From Pseudomonadota bacterium (GTDB taxonomy: Bacteria > Pseudomonadota > Alphaproteobacteria > UBA1280 > JAAZVW01), in the NCBI GenBank assembly GCA_018623135.1, contig JAAZVW010000015.1, forward strand, positions 1-32,302: a stretch of 32,302 nt of DNA, in the 5' to 3' direction. Below are positions 15,693 to 24,209 of this stretch, piece after piece (positions within the stretch are counted from its first letter, which is position 1; each line of letters starts with the position of its first letter). Below the pieces are notes generated by a model. That model did no database searches, had not been told where the DNA came from, and saw nothing but the letters and a program-made list of their open reading frames with translations. A program made the translations under genes and the position numbers.

Positions 15693-16445
15693 ATGACAGA
15701 AACTCAGTATGTTCCCCCGCAAGACGAGACTGTTGCAGAAAATGTGCCTGTAAATGAGAGTTTAAGCACCAAGCAAGAAGGAGGTAGCGCAGCTGTTGTG
15801 CAGAATGCGGAGTGTTCCCCTAAGCACTATAAAGAAGTTTCCGTTGTTGCTGCGACAGTTGCCGCCGACTTAAAAATTGTAACAGAAGTTGCTAATCAGA
15901 TTACCCTTACCGTGATGAATGCCAAAGTTGTTGCGACCCGCGCCGGGGAAGAGGGGCGTGCGTTTAAGCCAATTACCGAGTTTGTAAGTACTTTAGCGCA
16001 GGAGACATCTCAAGTGGTGTCTCAGATTAATAGTTTAGTTTTAAAAGTCTCTCAAACAGCTATGCAGGAGACTTTTACAAGACGTATGGCAGATGCGGTA
16101 ACTAAAGCCTACATGATGCATCAATCTGGTAATCAAGGCTATGAGCAATTAAAAACATGGCAACATGGTTACCAAGAACAGCAACGCACAAAACATACAG
16201 AGCTTGCAGAAGATGTGCGCAGGCTTTTAAGTGCTTTGGATGCGATTGAGTACCAGGTGCGTTCTGCGCAATGTATTAGTTCTAACTGCCGTATTGAGGC
16301 TGCAAATGTGCAGAGCTATCGACAAGATTTTGAAACGGTGGCGGCTTCTGTAGAGGCCGCGGCGCAGAAGATGAGAGAGCAGGTTTCTAAAAGCAGGCAG
16401 CAATTAGAGTTTTGCTTAAATAGCCAATTAGATGTGGGAATTTAA
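15693..16445 (+). CDS. Soluble chemoreceptor-signalling-like protein with two MCP-tip motifs
   Basis: 250 residues, no signal peptide or membrane segment. Residues 1-45 are acidic and disordered-looking; the rest is helical. Residues 76-91, NAKVVATRAGEEGRAF, and the following LAQET (101-105) match the hairpin tip of methyl-accepting chemotaxis proteins (NAAIEAARAGExGRGF...LAxxT). A second, weaker copy lies at 198-217, NCRIEAANVQSYRQDFETVA, in the same register (N, then IEAA, F at +15, then VA). Two tips in one short protein is unusual, and the usual sensor, HAMP and membrane parts are missing. An ODP-type oxygen-binding protein gene follows after 5 bp, suggesting an O2 or redox signalling pair. 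AAAGG lies about 9 nt before the ATG. I would call it MCP-like; capacity to bind CheA/CheW is uncertain because the tip is degenerate. Confidence 0.7.
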   Translation: MTETQYVPPQDETVAENVPVNESLSTKQEGGSAAVVQNAECSPKHYKEVSVVAATVAADLKIVTEVANQITLTVMNAKVVATRAGEEGRAFKPITEFVSTLAQETSQVVSQINSLVLKVSQTAMQETFTRRMADAVTKAYMMHQSGNQGYEQLKTWQHGYQEQQRTKHTELAEDVRRLLSALDAIEYQVRSAQCISSNCRIEAANVQSYRQDFETVAASVEAAAQKMREQVSKSRQQLEFCLNSQLDVGI

Positions 16446-16450
16446 ATCTT

Positions 16451-17254
16451 ATGATGAAATCAACAATTATTTATGAGCAAGATCAGCAGTGGATTATGTT
16501 TGGTCGTGACCCTGAAAAGACAGATGGTATTATTGATTCTAACCAATATATGATTAAAAAAGGTGAACGCGCTATTGTGCTTGACCCTGGTGGTATTGAG
16601 CTTTTCTCGCCAATGCTTTCTGCTGTGTTAAATCATGCTAAAGCGCATGAAATTACAGACCTTTTTGCCTCACATCAGGACCCTGATATTATTTCTTCTT
16701 TAGGCTTTTGGGATAAAGCGATGCCAGAAGCAACTTTGCATGCGCCTTGGTTATGGGAATCTTTTATTAAGCATTATGGTTGCGAGAATATTCATTATAA
16801 CCCAATCCCTGACGAGGGTATGGAAATGGATTTTAATGGTATGGAACTTAAATTTATACCAGCGCATTATTTACATTCATCTGCCAATTATCATGTGTAT
16901 GATCCGCAGGCCAAAATATTAATGTCGGGTGATATTGGTGCTTCTTTAGATAAAAGCATGCCAGAATCTGAACAGAGTATTTGGGTTGAGGATTTTGATA
17001 GCCATATACAACATGCCGCGTATTTCCATCAGCGTTGGATGCCTTCTGAAAAAGCGAAAAAAGAGTGGATTGACCGTGTGCGCAAATTAGATATTGAGAT
17101 TATGGCGCCACAGCATGGTAAGCTTTATAAAGGGGAGATGGTGACTAAATTTTTAGATTGGTTTGAGCATTTAGAAGTTGGTGTCGCCTCAAACAAAGAG
17201 CGTCAGATGAAGCGCTATGAAACTTCTAAGCGAGAGGTAACCTCTGCGGCGTAA
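16451..17254 (+). CDS. ODP-type oxygen-binding di-iron protein (metallo-beta-lactamase fold)
   Basis: 267 residues, cytoplasmic. It has the MBL fold of flavodiiron proteins but no flavodoxin domain. Candidate metal ligands in order: SHQDPDI (His and Asp; the second His of HxExDH is replaced by Ile), PAHYLHSSANYHVYD (His), LMSGDIGAS (Asp) and MAPQHGKLY (His). This pattern corresponds to the stand-alone oxygen-binding di-iron protein known from Treponema denticola chemotaxis, which binds O2 instead of reducing it. The partner here, 5 bp upstream, is MCP-like, which strengthens the call. MM at the start: either ATG (16451 or 16454) may be used. The stop is 1 bp from the convergent xerC stop and no terminator is seen. 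Confidence 0.8.
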   Translation: MMKSTIIYEQDQQWIMFGRDPEKTDGIIDSNQYMIKKGERAIVLDPGGIELFSPMLSAVLNHAKAHEITDLFASHQDPDIISSLGFWDKAMPEATLHAPWLWESFIKHYGCENIHYNPIPDEGMEMDFNGMELKFIPAHYLHSSANYHVYDPQAKILMSGDIGASLDKSMPESEQSIWVEDFDSHIQHAAYFHQRWMPSEKAKKEWIDRVRKLDIEIMAPQHGKLYKGEMVTKFLDWFEHLEVGVASNKERQMKRYETSKREVTSAA

Positions 17255-17255
17255 G

Positions 17256-18137
17256 TTAATCTTGCGCCTGTGGATGCTTTTGGTAATTTTCTAAAATAAA
17301 TTTTTGGTTTACGCTTAAATATTTTTGAGTAGTGACAATACTTTCGTGCCCTAAAAGTTGTTGTACGGCACGTAAGCTTACTCCTTGTGCAAGCAAATGA
17401 CTTGCAAAACCATGCCTTAGAGCATGGGGGGTGAGTGTATCTGGCAAATTGAGTTCTATACGTATTTTTTCGAGTAGCCGTTGCGCGGCGCGGTCGTTAA
17501 ACGGATTGAGGCGACTGGAAAGAAACAGCGCTTGTTCTTGGGTATCTGGTCTTAAGGTTAGATAATTTTTTAAAGCTTCCTTTACAGGGGGGAGCATGGG
17601 TATGATGCGTTCTTTTTGGCCTTTACCTAAAATAATAAGCTGGTCTTTATCGGTATCGGATACTTTAAGGGAAAGAGCCTCTGATATACGCAAGCCAAGG
17701 CCGTAAAGTAACATAAGTAAGGCGTGGTTACGCTGTTGTTGCCAGTCATCTGCTTTTTTTGGTTTAATATGTTTGAAGAGGCGTTCTGTTTGCTCGGTTG
17801 TTAAAGCATAGGGAATGGTTTCGACCATTTTTAGGTTGTGGATATGATAGGCTTCTGGCACATCAATTTGCTGTTGCTGCTTAAGGTATTTGTAAAAACT
17901 ACGGATGCTAGAGAGTTTTCTGTTAATGCTATTGTTGCTTAAATTTTGCTTTTTAAGTTGCATCACAAAAAAGTCTATATGTTGTTTGTTGATTTTTTGA
18001 ACAGCAGTTTCTGTAAACAAATTGATGTTTGAAAACATAAAAAAGCTTTCAAGATCTAGTTTGTAGTTCTTGATGGTGTGGGTAGAGTAGCGTTTGTAAT
18101 CTTTTAAATAATCTAAAAATTTATCGAGTAACTGCAT
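17256..18137 (-). CDS. xerC: Tyrosine recombinase XerC/XerD family
   Basis: 293 residues, the normal Xer length. The N-terminal SAM-like core-binding domain (about 1-90) is followed by the catalytic domain with the set Arg (GLRISEAL), Lys (LGKGQKERIIPM), HxxR (HALRHGFASHLL), His (LLGHESIVTTQKYL) and nucleophile Tyr in KYLSV. It should resolve chromosome dimers at dif together with a partner not in this window. XerC and XerD are hard to separate by eye; XerC is chosen because xerC next to priA is common in alphaproteobacteria, and the call is tentative. The Ser common after HxLRH is Gly here. It shares an upstream region with priA. Confidence 0.85.
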   Translation of the reverse strand: MQLLDKFLDYLKDYKRYSTHTIKNYKLDLESFFMFSNINLFTETAVQKINKQHIDFFVMQLKKQNLSNNSINRKLSSIRSFYKYLKQQQQIDVPEAYHIHNLKMVETIPYALTTEQTERLFKHIKPKKADDWQQQRNHALLMLLYGLGLRISEALSLKVSDTDKDQLIILGKGQKERIIPMLPPVKEALKNYLTLRPDTQEQALFLSSRLNPFNDRAAQRLLEKIRIELNLPDTLTPHALRHGFASHLLAQGVSLRAVQQLLGHESIVTTQKYLSVNQKFILENYQKHPQAQD

Positions 18138-18209
18138 CTTTTTTAATTTTTTTTATGTCAAGGGGTAGTTAATTTTTAAAAACATCTTACATGTACTTTA
18201 TAAGTGCGG

Positions 18210-18238
18210 TTTTGTTAGATATTAAAGTTGAATATTTA
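18210..18238 (+). promoter_or_regulatory. Possible promoter for the small-RNA candidate
   Basis: TTTTGT (18210-18215), a 17-bp spacer and TATTTA (18233-18238). Both elements are only partial matches to consensus. A start near 18245 would place the terminator hairpin at the end of a transcript of about 60 nt. Confidence 0.3.
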
Positions 18239-18242
18239 CCGC

Positions 18243-18304
18243 CGTGCTTCCCTCTTGTTTGTTGCTCCTGAGTGCCTTCCTTTGTGAAGGCGCTCTGTTT
18301 TTTT
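18243..18304 (+). ncRNA. Candidate small RNA with anti-Shine-Dalgarno-like motifs
   Basis: A strong intrinsic terminator in the xerC-priA divergent region has no plus-strand gene in front of it. GAGTGCCTTC (18270-18279) pairs along its whole length with GAAGGCGCTC (18286-18295; one G-U), followed by TGTTTTTTT. Upstream there is only a ~30-nt pyrimidine-rich single strand with CTTCCCTCTT and GCTCCTG, complementary to ribosome-binding sites, a pattern seen in base-pairing sRNAs. It could instead be an attenuator in the priA leader. Confidence 0.4.
18270..18304 (+). terminator. Intrinsic terminator upstream of priA
   Basis: 10-bp stem (one G-U pair), 6-nt loop and seven Ts. It lies about 80 bp before priA and after no coding gene, so it ends either a small RNA or an attenuated priA leader. 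Confidence 0.8.
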
Positions 18305-18382
18305 GGTCAATAGATAGCTTTTATCTGCTTTATATATTATCATGCTCGGTAGTTTCTCAACAGTATAAAAAGGTTGTTTTAA

Positions 18383-20530
18383 GTGTCCGTTATTTCTGTG
18401 CGTGTGCCATTGTATTTAAATAAGCGCCTAGACTATTTATGGCCTTATGATGATGTGCCTGCCCAAAAAGGGCAATGGGTAGAAGTTGAGGTGGCTAAAA
18501 AAAAGGTTAATGCTCTTATTGATGAGGTCAAAGAGCAAAGTAGCTTTAAAAAACTTAAACCTGCGCAAAAAATAGAACATCCTATTTTAGCTGAAGATAC
18601 CTTTGCTTTTTATAAGTGGGTGGCCAGTTATAATTTGGCGTTTCCTGGGGAAGCTGTACGTGCGGCATTAAGTGCAGGCCATATTCTTGAAAAACCAGAG
18701 CCTGCAAAAGTATTTTGCTTACAGGAATCGGGACTTAAAAATATAAAACAAACCGCCGCACGCCAGAAAGTTATATCCCTTTTACAAGAAGGGTATATGT
18801 ATGAAACGCAGGTTGCTCTCGCCGATGCTGCAGGGGTTTCTTCTGCTGTGGTTAAAGGGCTATTAGATGCGGCTGCTATTGTTGAAAAACCTAAAGAAGA
18901 AGTAAATTTAACATACCAGCTTAAGGGTGATTTGCATTTATCGGCAGAGCAACAACAAGCGGTAGATGAGGTTGCGCCTTATATTGAGCAGCATAAACAC
19001 CAAGGTTTTTTGCTAGATGGTGTGACAGGTTCTGGTAAAACAGAAGTTTATTTTAAACTGATAGAAGAAGCCTTTAAAACAAGACCTACGGGACAGCTTT
19101 TATTGTTGGTGCCTGAAATATCGCTAACGCCTCAGTTATTAAAGCGTTTTGAAGAACGTTTTGGGGAGGCGGCATATATTTGGCATTCTGAAACAGCTTT
19201 AGGTGCAAGGCGTAGGCTGTGGTGGCGTTTAGCCGAAGGTAAGCCAACGGTTGTTATTGGCGCGCGTTCTGCACTCTTTTTACCCTTTACAGATTTAAGT
19301 TTAATTGTTGTTGATGAAGAGCATGATAGTTCTTTTAAACAAGATGATAATTTTAGATACCATGGGCGCGATATGGCCGTTGTACGTGCGCATTTAGCAA
19401 GTTGCCCTATTTTATTAGGTTCGGCAACGCCATCGTTAGAAACTTGGCAGAATACTTTAGTTGGTAAATTTAAGCATTTAGTCCTTAAAAATAGGCATGC
19501 AGGTGCGCAAATGCCAGATGTGCAGATTGTAGATATGAAGCGCCAAGGACCTAAAGAAAAACATAAATTTTTAAGCCCGACTTTGGTGCAAGAAATAGAA
19601 AAACGCATAGATAATAATGAACAATCGCTCCTCTTTTTAAATAGGCGTGGTTTTGCGCCTTTATATTTGTGCCAAGATTGTGGGCATCAGTTTGCTTGCC
19701 CAAGTTGTTCTGTAAACTTGGTTATGCATGGTCATAGGCTTAAGTGCCACCACTGTGGTTATGAAGAAGCTGTGCCTGAAGCTTGCCCAAGTTGTGAAAG
19801 TGAGAAGTTAATTGCTTTTGGCCCAGGTACAAGGCGTGTGTATCAAGAAGTTCAGGAACACTTTCCGCATGCGCGTATTGAAATTGTGGATAGAGATGCT
19901 GTAACCACAGCAGGGCAAATGAAAGACATAGTTGAAAAAATGCAAAATGGTGAGATTGATGTGCTGATTGGCACACAAATGATTGCTAAGGGATTGCATT
20001 TTCCGAAACTTACTTTGGTGGGCGTTGTTTCTGCAGATATGGGTTTAGCGCAAGATGATATTAGAGCAACAGAGCGTACCTTCCAGCTTTTAACGCAGGT
20101 GGCAGGTCGTTCTGGTCGTAGTCAAAAAGGTGAGGTGATTTTACAAACCTTTAACCCTGATACAGAGCTTTTTGATGCACTAGCAAAACTAGATAGAGAT
20201 GCCTTTTATGATTTAGAATTGGCAAGCCGTGCCCGTGGGCAAAACCCACCTTTTGGTAGGTTGATTGCGCTTATTCTTTCTGGTGAACAAGAGCAAGCAG
20301 TACATCAGGCTGGTAAGATTTTGGCACAAAGCTTCCCGATGGCAGAGGGTTTTAGGCTTTTAGGACCTGTACCTGCGCCTTTGTTTAAAATTAATAATCA
20401 GTTTAGATATAGGTTATTAATTAAGAGCATACAGCCTGCACAAAAGCAGGTGCATAATTGGTTGGCAACAGTTCAATTACCTAAGTCAGTACGGGTGACG
20501 ATTGATGTGGATCCGCAGTCTTTCTTTTAA
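18383..20530 (+). CDS. priA: Primosomal helicase PriA
   Basis: Restarts stalled replication forks by loading the primosome. 715 residues, near the family size. The N-terminal DNA-binding domain (VRVPLYLNKRLDYLWP) precedes the helicase: Walker A DGVTGSGKTEVY (about residue 212), LVPEISLTPQ, DEEH box VVDEEHDSSFKQDD, GSATPSLE and QVAGRSGR. The zinc-binding insertion has all eight cysteines (CQDCGHQFACPSC and CHHCGYEEAVPEACPSC). The start is GTG, with AAGG about 9 nt upstream. The 3' end overlaps the convergent methyltransferase gene by 4 nt. Confidence 0.97.
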   Translation: MSVISVRVPLYLNKRLDYLWPYDDVPAQKGQWVEVEVAKKKVNALIDEVKEQSSFKKLKPAQKIEHPILAEDTFAFYKWVASYNLAFPGEAVRAALSAGHILEKPEPAKVFCLQESGLKNIKQTAARQKVISLLQEGYMYETQVALADAAGVSSAVVKGLLDAAAIVEKPKEEVNLTYQLKGDLHLSAEQQQAVDEVAPYIEQHKHQGFLLDGVTGSGKTEVYFKLIEEAFKTRPTGQLLLLVPEISLTPQLLKRFEERFGEAAYIWHSETALGARRRLWWRLAEGKPTVVIGARSALFLPFTDLSLIVVDEEHDSSFKQDDNFRYHGRDMAVVRAHLASCPILLGSATPSLETWQNTLVGKFKHLVLKNRHAGAQMPDVQIVDMKRQGPKEKHKFLSPTLVQEIEKRIDNNEQSLLFLNRRGFAPLYLCQDCGHQFACPSCSVNLVMHGHRLKCHHCGYEEAVPEACPSCESEKLIAFGPGTRRVYQEVQEHFPHARIEIVDRDAVTTAGQMKDIVEKMQNGEIDVLIGTQMIAKGLHFPKLTLVGVVSADMGLAQDDIRATERTFQLLTQVAGRSGRSQKGEVILQTFNPDTELFDALAKLDRDAFYDLELASRARGQNPPFGRLIALILSGEQEQAVHQAGKILAQSFPMAEGFRLLGPVPAPLFKINNQFRYRLLIKSIQPAQKQVHNWLATVQLPKSVRVTIDVDPQSFF

Positions 20531-21249
20531 GAAGAAACTTGGGTAGCTATATCCCAAATGCTTTGAGCTTGGCGGAGGCAATGATTACGCGCGGCTTCTT
20601 CAAACGCATTCACCTCGTATGTTTTTTTACTAAAATTTTCTGACTTTTTAAGGCGGGCGATAAAGCGTTTTATACCTTTTGTTTTAGATGTTTTAAGGTA
20701 AAGAATATCTAGGCTTATGTTTTGTTCTTGTGCCCAATTTTCTAATGTTTTTTCATGCATAATGTGGTTGATGACATAAAGAGTTGCCTCTTGCGTTGTT
20801 TGTTTGTGCATAAGATTAAGCCAGTCTGTGATATGGGTGTCGGTAAAGCTATGGGCGTGGCGTTTAATGTTATCTTGCGCAAGGCTGTGTTTATCTTCTA
20901 GGTAAAAAGGTGGGTTGCTAAAGGCAAGCTGATATTTTTCTGCGCTGTTAAAAGTGAGAATGTTTGCATGGATTGCCTGAATATTTGCTTTATTAAGAGC
21001 AATGTTTTTTTGTGCAGATTGCAGCATCTCGGGCTGTTTTTCGAGGGCTGTGATTTTAAGTTGAGGGAAACGATAAGCTGTACAAAGGGCAAGTGCGCCC
21101 GTACCTAGACCAAGTTCTAGTGCTGTTTGGTGATTGTTTGCCTCTATTGCACAGGCAAGCCAAGCCGCGTCTTCTGAGAAGCGGTAGGCTGTTTCTTCTG
21201 GCTGGATAAAGCTTACTTTGCCGTTAAATAGATAAATATAATCGCTCAT
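20527..21249 (-). CDS. TrmN6/YfiC-like tRNA1(Val) adenine-N6 methyltransferase
   Basis: 240 residues with the Rossmann methyltransferase layout of the YfiC family: FIQPEETAYRFSEDA near the start (the family usually has Q...GYRFSxDA), SAM-binding LELGLGTGALAL (about 44-55) and LAFSNPPFYLED (about 107-118), whose NPPF is the N6-adenine/glutamine catalytic motif. The expected reaction is N6-methylation of A37 in a tRNA; substrate specificity is inferred from family only. The ATG overlaps the stop of the large lipoprotein gene (TAATG), suggesting cotranscription with an envelope protein of no obvious functional link. Confidence 0.82.
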   Translation of the reverse strand: MSDYIYLFNGKVSFIQPEETAYRFSEDAAWLACAIEANNHQTALELGLGTGALALCTAYRFPQLKITALEKQPEMLQSAQKNIALNKANIQAIHANILTFNSAEKYQLAFSNPPFYLEDKHSLAQDNIKRHAHSFTDTHITDWLNLMHKQTTQEATLYVINHIMHEKTLENWAQEQNISLDILYLKTSKTKGIKRFIARLKKSENFSKKTYEVNAFEEAARNHCLRQAQSIWDIATQVSS

Positions 21250-24062
21250 TACTTGTTGGCTTTAAGTAAAATACGTTGGCGGTATTTATCGGTATTCCAA
21301 TGTTGGTTATGGGCACCACAGTTAATGTACATACCTGCAAGTTGGCAGTTTAGTTGAGCTTGGTAAGCGGTTTGTTTGTACATATAATCGTACTGAATAC
21401 TAAATTGATCTTGTGCATTTAAATTAATCAGCGCCTCATAGGTGTTTTTATGATGGGGCTTTTTAATAATAAGCGTATAGATTTTACTTTCTTTAGGTGC
21501 GTTTGCAGCTTTAGAAATACTAAAAGTACTGCCTTTAGGTAAGATATATGCGGCATCTTCAAAGTAGGTTAAATCTTCTTGCTGTGCTTGGGCTGTGTAT
21601 GTTTTATGAGGTGTGTTTTCCTCATCTTCACGGGCGTAGCGTATGCCTTTATATTTTTTACCTGTATCTAGCACAGCGGTTAAAGAGCCATCTTCATTAA
21701 TAAGGAATGATTCAATAAAACCGAAAGAACGTTCAAAAGAAAAGTTCTTTTTAGGTTGAATACGAGAGGTGTAACCTAGTGTGAGTTTAAAATCTTTAGG
21801 ATCGGCTTCTGCTGTAACGGTATAACTGCTTGTTTGTCCCCAGTCTTTTTGGTAGTTCTTTTCTTTGAAAATTGTACCAATAAGGTTTTCTAGAGTTACA
21901 TTAAGCTTAAGGTTTACCTTACTTTCGCTAAGAATTACTTTAAAAGCGCGCATATTATCATCTGCTGATGTGAAGACGTAAGAACCGTAAAAAGGCTTAA
22001 AGAGTTTAGAAAATTCTTTAAAATAAGGCTCTGCGATTTTAAGAAGCGCTTTATCCGAAATGTTTTTAAGGCGGTTCATGGCATCACGTACTTGGCCGTT
22101 ATCGTACTCATCTAAAGCGCGCATAAGGCTATAGTTTTGAGGGTAGGCGACTTCTACAACTTTCTTTTCTGATGCTGTTGCGCTTTCCCAGAAATCTTGG
22201 TGTTCTTCAAGAGAATCTAGTCGTTTAACAGCTTCTGTAACAATAAAACGCTCTTGAATATTAGAATAGTATTTACGTAGTTCACGGCCTTCTTCTAAAA
22301 TTTCAACGGCAGTGCTGATGTTATCTTTACGTAAACCAGAACGGAGGGCATTTTCAACCAAGGTTAGGCGTTCGCCTTTCGGGAAGAAGTCATACATACG
22401 TAACACGAACAGCGCAGGACCGTAAGTGCTTGGCTGTTCAAGCGATACTTTTTTAAGGAGACGCTGAATAAGTTCAGGACGTTCTTTAAAGTGATCGAGT
22501 ACATAAGCGACTTTAGGGTTGTTTGTGCGCTCCATTTCGGTTGGCTTTTGATGGAAGTCTGAAATTTGGTCAGCATTATAGAAAATTTGAACTTCAGGGT
22601 CATCAAAAGCTTTTTCAAACCTTGAAATAAGGTCTTTATCTAAATTGTATTTAACGCCTAGAGTTTTGGTAATAAGCTCATTTAGAATAGGTATGCGTTT
22701 AAAGTCTTCTTTTTCCCATGCTTGGTTAATACCGTTTTGGAAAACTTTAATAAATTCTTCTCGTTTACCCTTAATGAGCTCTTTGTCAAACTCTAAATAG
22801 GCCATAAGATCTTCATATTGTTGACTGTCTAGGGCAAGAGCAACACGGTCACTTAATAAAGCGACAACGCGTTTGTTAAAGGCTTCTGGGTTGGCGTCTG
22901 CACGGTAAAGAATTTGCTTAAATAAAGCAACGAGAACATCACCATTTAGCATTTTAGATTCCGCATGTGCCAAAAGCTGTTCGTTATTTAGAATAATTTG
23001 TTGGGCTGAAAGTTTTGTTAGGTCAAAACCATCGTACATACGTAAAAAGTCATCTGGTTGCTCATCGGTGTAGAGAAGAGTTTTAATGTAGCGATTCCAT
23101 AATGCTTCAAAATCATAGTTAAGAGACAAAGAAATACGTGTAAGAGCAAGTCTTACAGATTCAGATTCCCACCATTCCGATGTATCTAATTTATTACGAA
23201 GTAAGTTAACGAAAGAACGAGATTTAGACGCATTATTAAAAGAGCTTGCGAGCTTTTTAGCATTTGTGCCTTTTTCTAAGTATTTAAGACCGACTTCTTC
23301 TGTAAGTGATTTAAAAGATTTTAGGAACAAACTTGCGCCTTTAATCTCATCTTTTTCGAGGGCATAATAAACCATAACGTAAGGAAGGTTTACGAAGAAA
23401 ATATCTGGCATTTGTCCTGTATTAAGTTTGGCATTTAACGTACGTGCCAGAGATTCTGCTGTTTTTGTGCGGCCTTCAATAAGAGCAGAGAAAAACTTAC
23501 CAACGGTATGTTCTGGTGAGTTTGTAAGTGCATTATCGGTCGCAATTTTAATAAATGCATTACTTAAGGTGTTTGAGCCTGTTTTAAGTGCCTGAGAAAT
23601 ATCATTAAACAATGTTTTTGTAAGTTTATCTTTAGGGATGTTTTGCGGAATACCTAAACTTACAAAGTTTTTAAGGATAAGAGGGTTTTTATCTTCTACT
23701 GCCTGACGTGTTGCTTTTTCGACGATGTTTTCAAAAACAGGGCGGGTAAGCTTTTCTGGTGAGCGTTCTTGTTCGTAGATATAGTTAGAAAGATGTTCAC
23801 GGATACGTGTAAGTAGTGCGCGTCCGCTACGTTCTGTTGCACATTTTTCTTGTAAGCATTTATGTGTAAGCACCTCTGCAAGTAGGCCGTTTACAAGGCC
23901 ATTGTCAGGGTTTTTGTCATAGGATTTAACCAGTAATTTTTCTGCTTGAGAAAAATTACCGTTGTTAATGAGCTGTAGTGCTTCTTCATCTACTTCTCCG
24001 CCACAAGAAACAATGCCTACCGCGACGATAAGAGATAAAGTAAATTTATATAACGCGTTCAT
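21249..24062 (-). CDS. Large lipoprotein (937 residues) with N-terminal TPR-like repeat
   Basis: Signal peptide with lipobox GIVSC, cysteine at residue 20, followed by Gly-Gly, so probably an outer-membrane lipoprotein. Residues ~28-70 (LINNGNFSQAEKLLVKSYDKNPDNG) look like one TPR unit. The bulk (70-690) is alpha-helical with no recognised domain, and the last ~240 residues are beta-rich with aromatic alternation (EADPKDFKLTLGYTSRI, FSIQYDYMYK). I recognise no family. There is no good Shine-Dalgarno, but the signal peptide fixes the start. First gene of a two-gene unit with the methyltransferase, divergent from the DUF3108 gene. Codon use looks like that of its neighbours. Confidence 0.8.
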   Translation of the reverse strand: MNALYKFTLSLIVAVGIVSCGGEVDEEALQLINNGNFSQAEKLLVKSYDKNPDNGLVNGLLAEVLTHKCLQEKCATERSGRALLTRIREHLSNYIYEQERSPEKLTRPVFENIVEKATRQAVEDKNPLILKNFVSLGIPQNIPKDKLTKTLFNDISQALKTGSNTLSNAFIKIATDNALTNSPEHTVGKFFSALIEGRTKTAESLARTLNAKLNTGQMPDIFFVNLPYVMVYYALEKDEIKGASLFLKSFKSLTEEVGLKYLEKGTNAKKLASSFNNASKSRSFVNLLRNKLDTSEWWESESVRLALTRISLSLNYDFEALWNRYIKTLLYTDEQPDDFLRMYDGFDLTKLSAQQIILNNEQLLAHAESKMLNGDVLVALFKQILYRADANPEAFNKRVVALLSDRVALALDSQQYEDLMAYLEFDKELIKGKREEFIKVFQNGINQAWEKEDFKRIPILNELITKTLGVKYNLDKDLISRFEKAFDDPEVQIFYNADQISDFHQKPTEMERTNNPKVAYVLDHFKERPELIQRLLKKVSLEQPSTYGPALFVLRMYDFFPKGERLTLVENALRSGLRKDNISTAVEILEEGRELRKYYSNIQERFIVTEAVKRLDSLEEHQDFWESATASEKKVVEVAYPQNYSLMRALDEYDNGQVRDAMNRLKNISDKALLKIAEPYFKEFSKLFKPFYGSYVFTSADDNMRAFKVILSESKVNLKLNVTLENLIGTIFKEKNYQKDWGQTSSYTVTAEADPKDFKLTLGYTSRIQPKKNFSFERSFGFIESFLINEDGSLTAVLDTGKKYKGIRYAREDEENTPHKTYTAQAQQEDLTYFEDAAYILPKGSTFSISKAANAPKESKIYTLIIKKPHHKNTYEALINLNAQDQFSIQYDYMYKQTAYQAQLNCQLAGMYINCGAHNQHWNTDKYRQRILLKANK

Positions 24063-24147
24063 AGGGCATATTTTGGCGTAATTAGTATGAAAAGTATATA
24101 AAAACAGCTGTTGCTGGGTGTATCTTGTTAGGGAGCATGTGTCTTTT

Positions 24148-24177
24148 TTGCACAGAGGATTTCTTTTGTGTTAGGAT
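24148..24177 (+). promoter_or_regulatory. Possible promoter of the DUF3108-rfaE1-kdsB unit
   Basis: TTGCAC (24148-24153), an 18-bp spacer and TAGGAT (24172-24177), about 33 bp before the first ATG. Partial matches only. A nearby TTGACA (24185-24190) is too close to the start codon to have a usable -10. Confidence 0.3.
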
Positions 24178-24209
24178 AAGCTTCTTGACAATGAAAGGTT
24201 TAAAACAAG

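Noticed and set aside
19132-19608. 158-residue minus-strand ORF inside priA
   Set aside because: Antisense shadow of the conserved helicase domain, with no domain, start signal or neighbour to support it.
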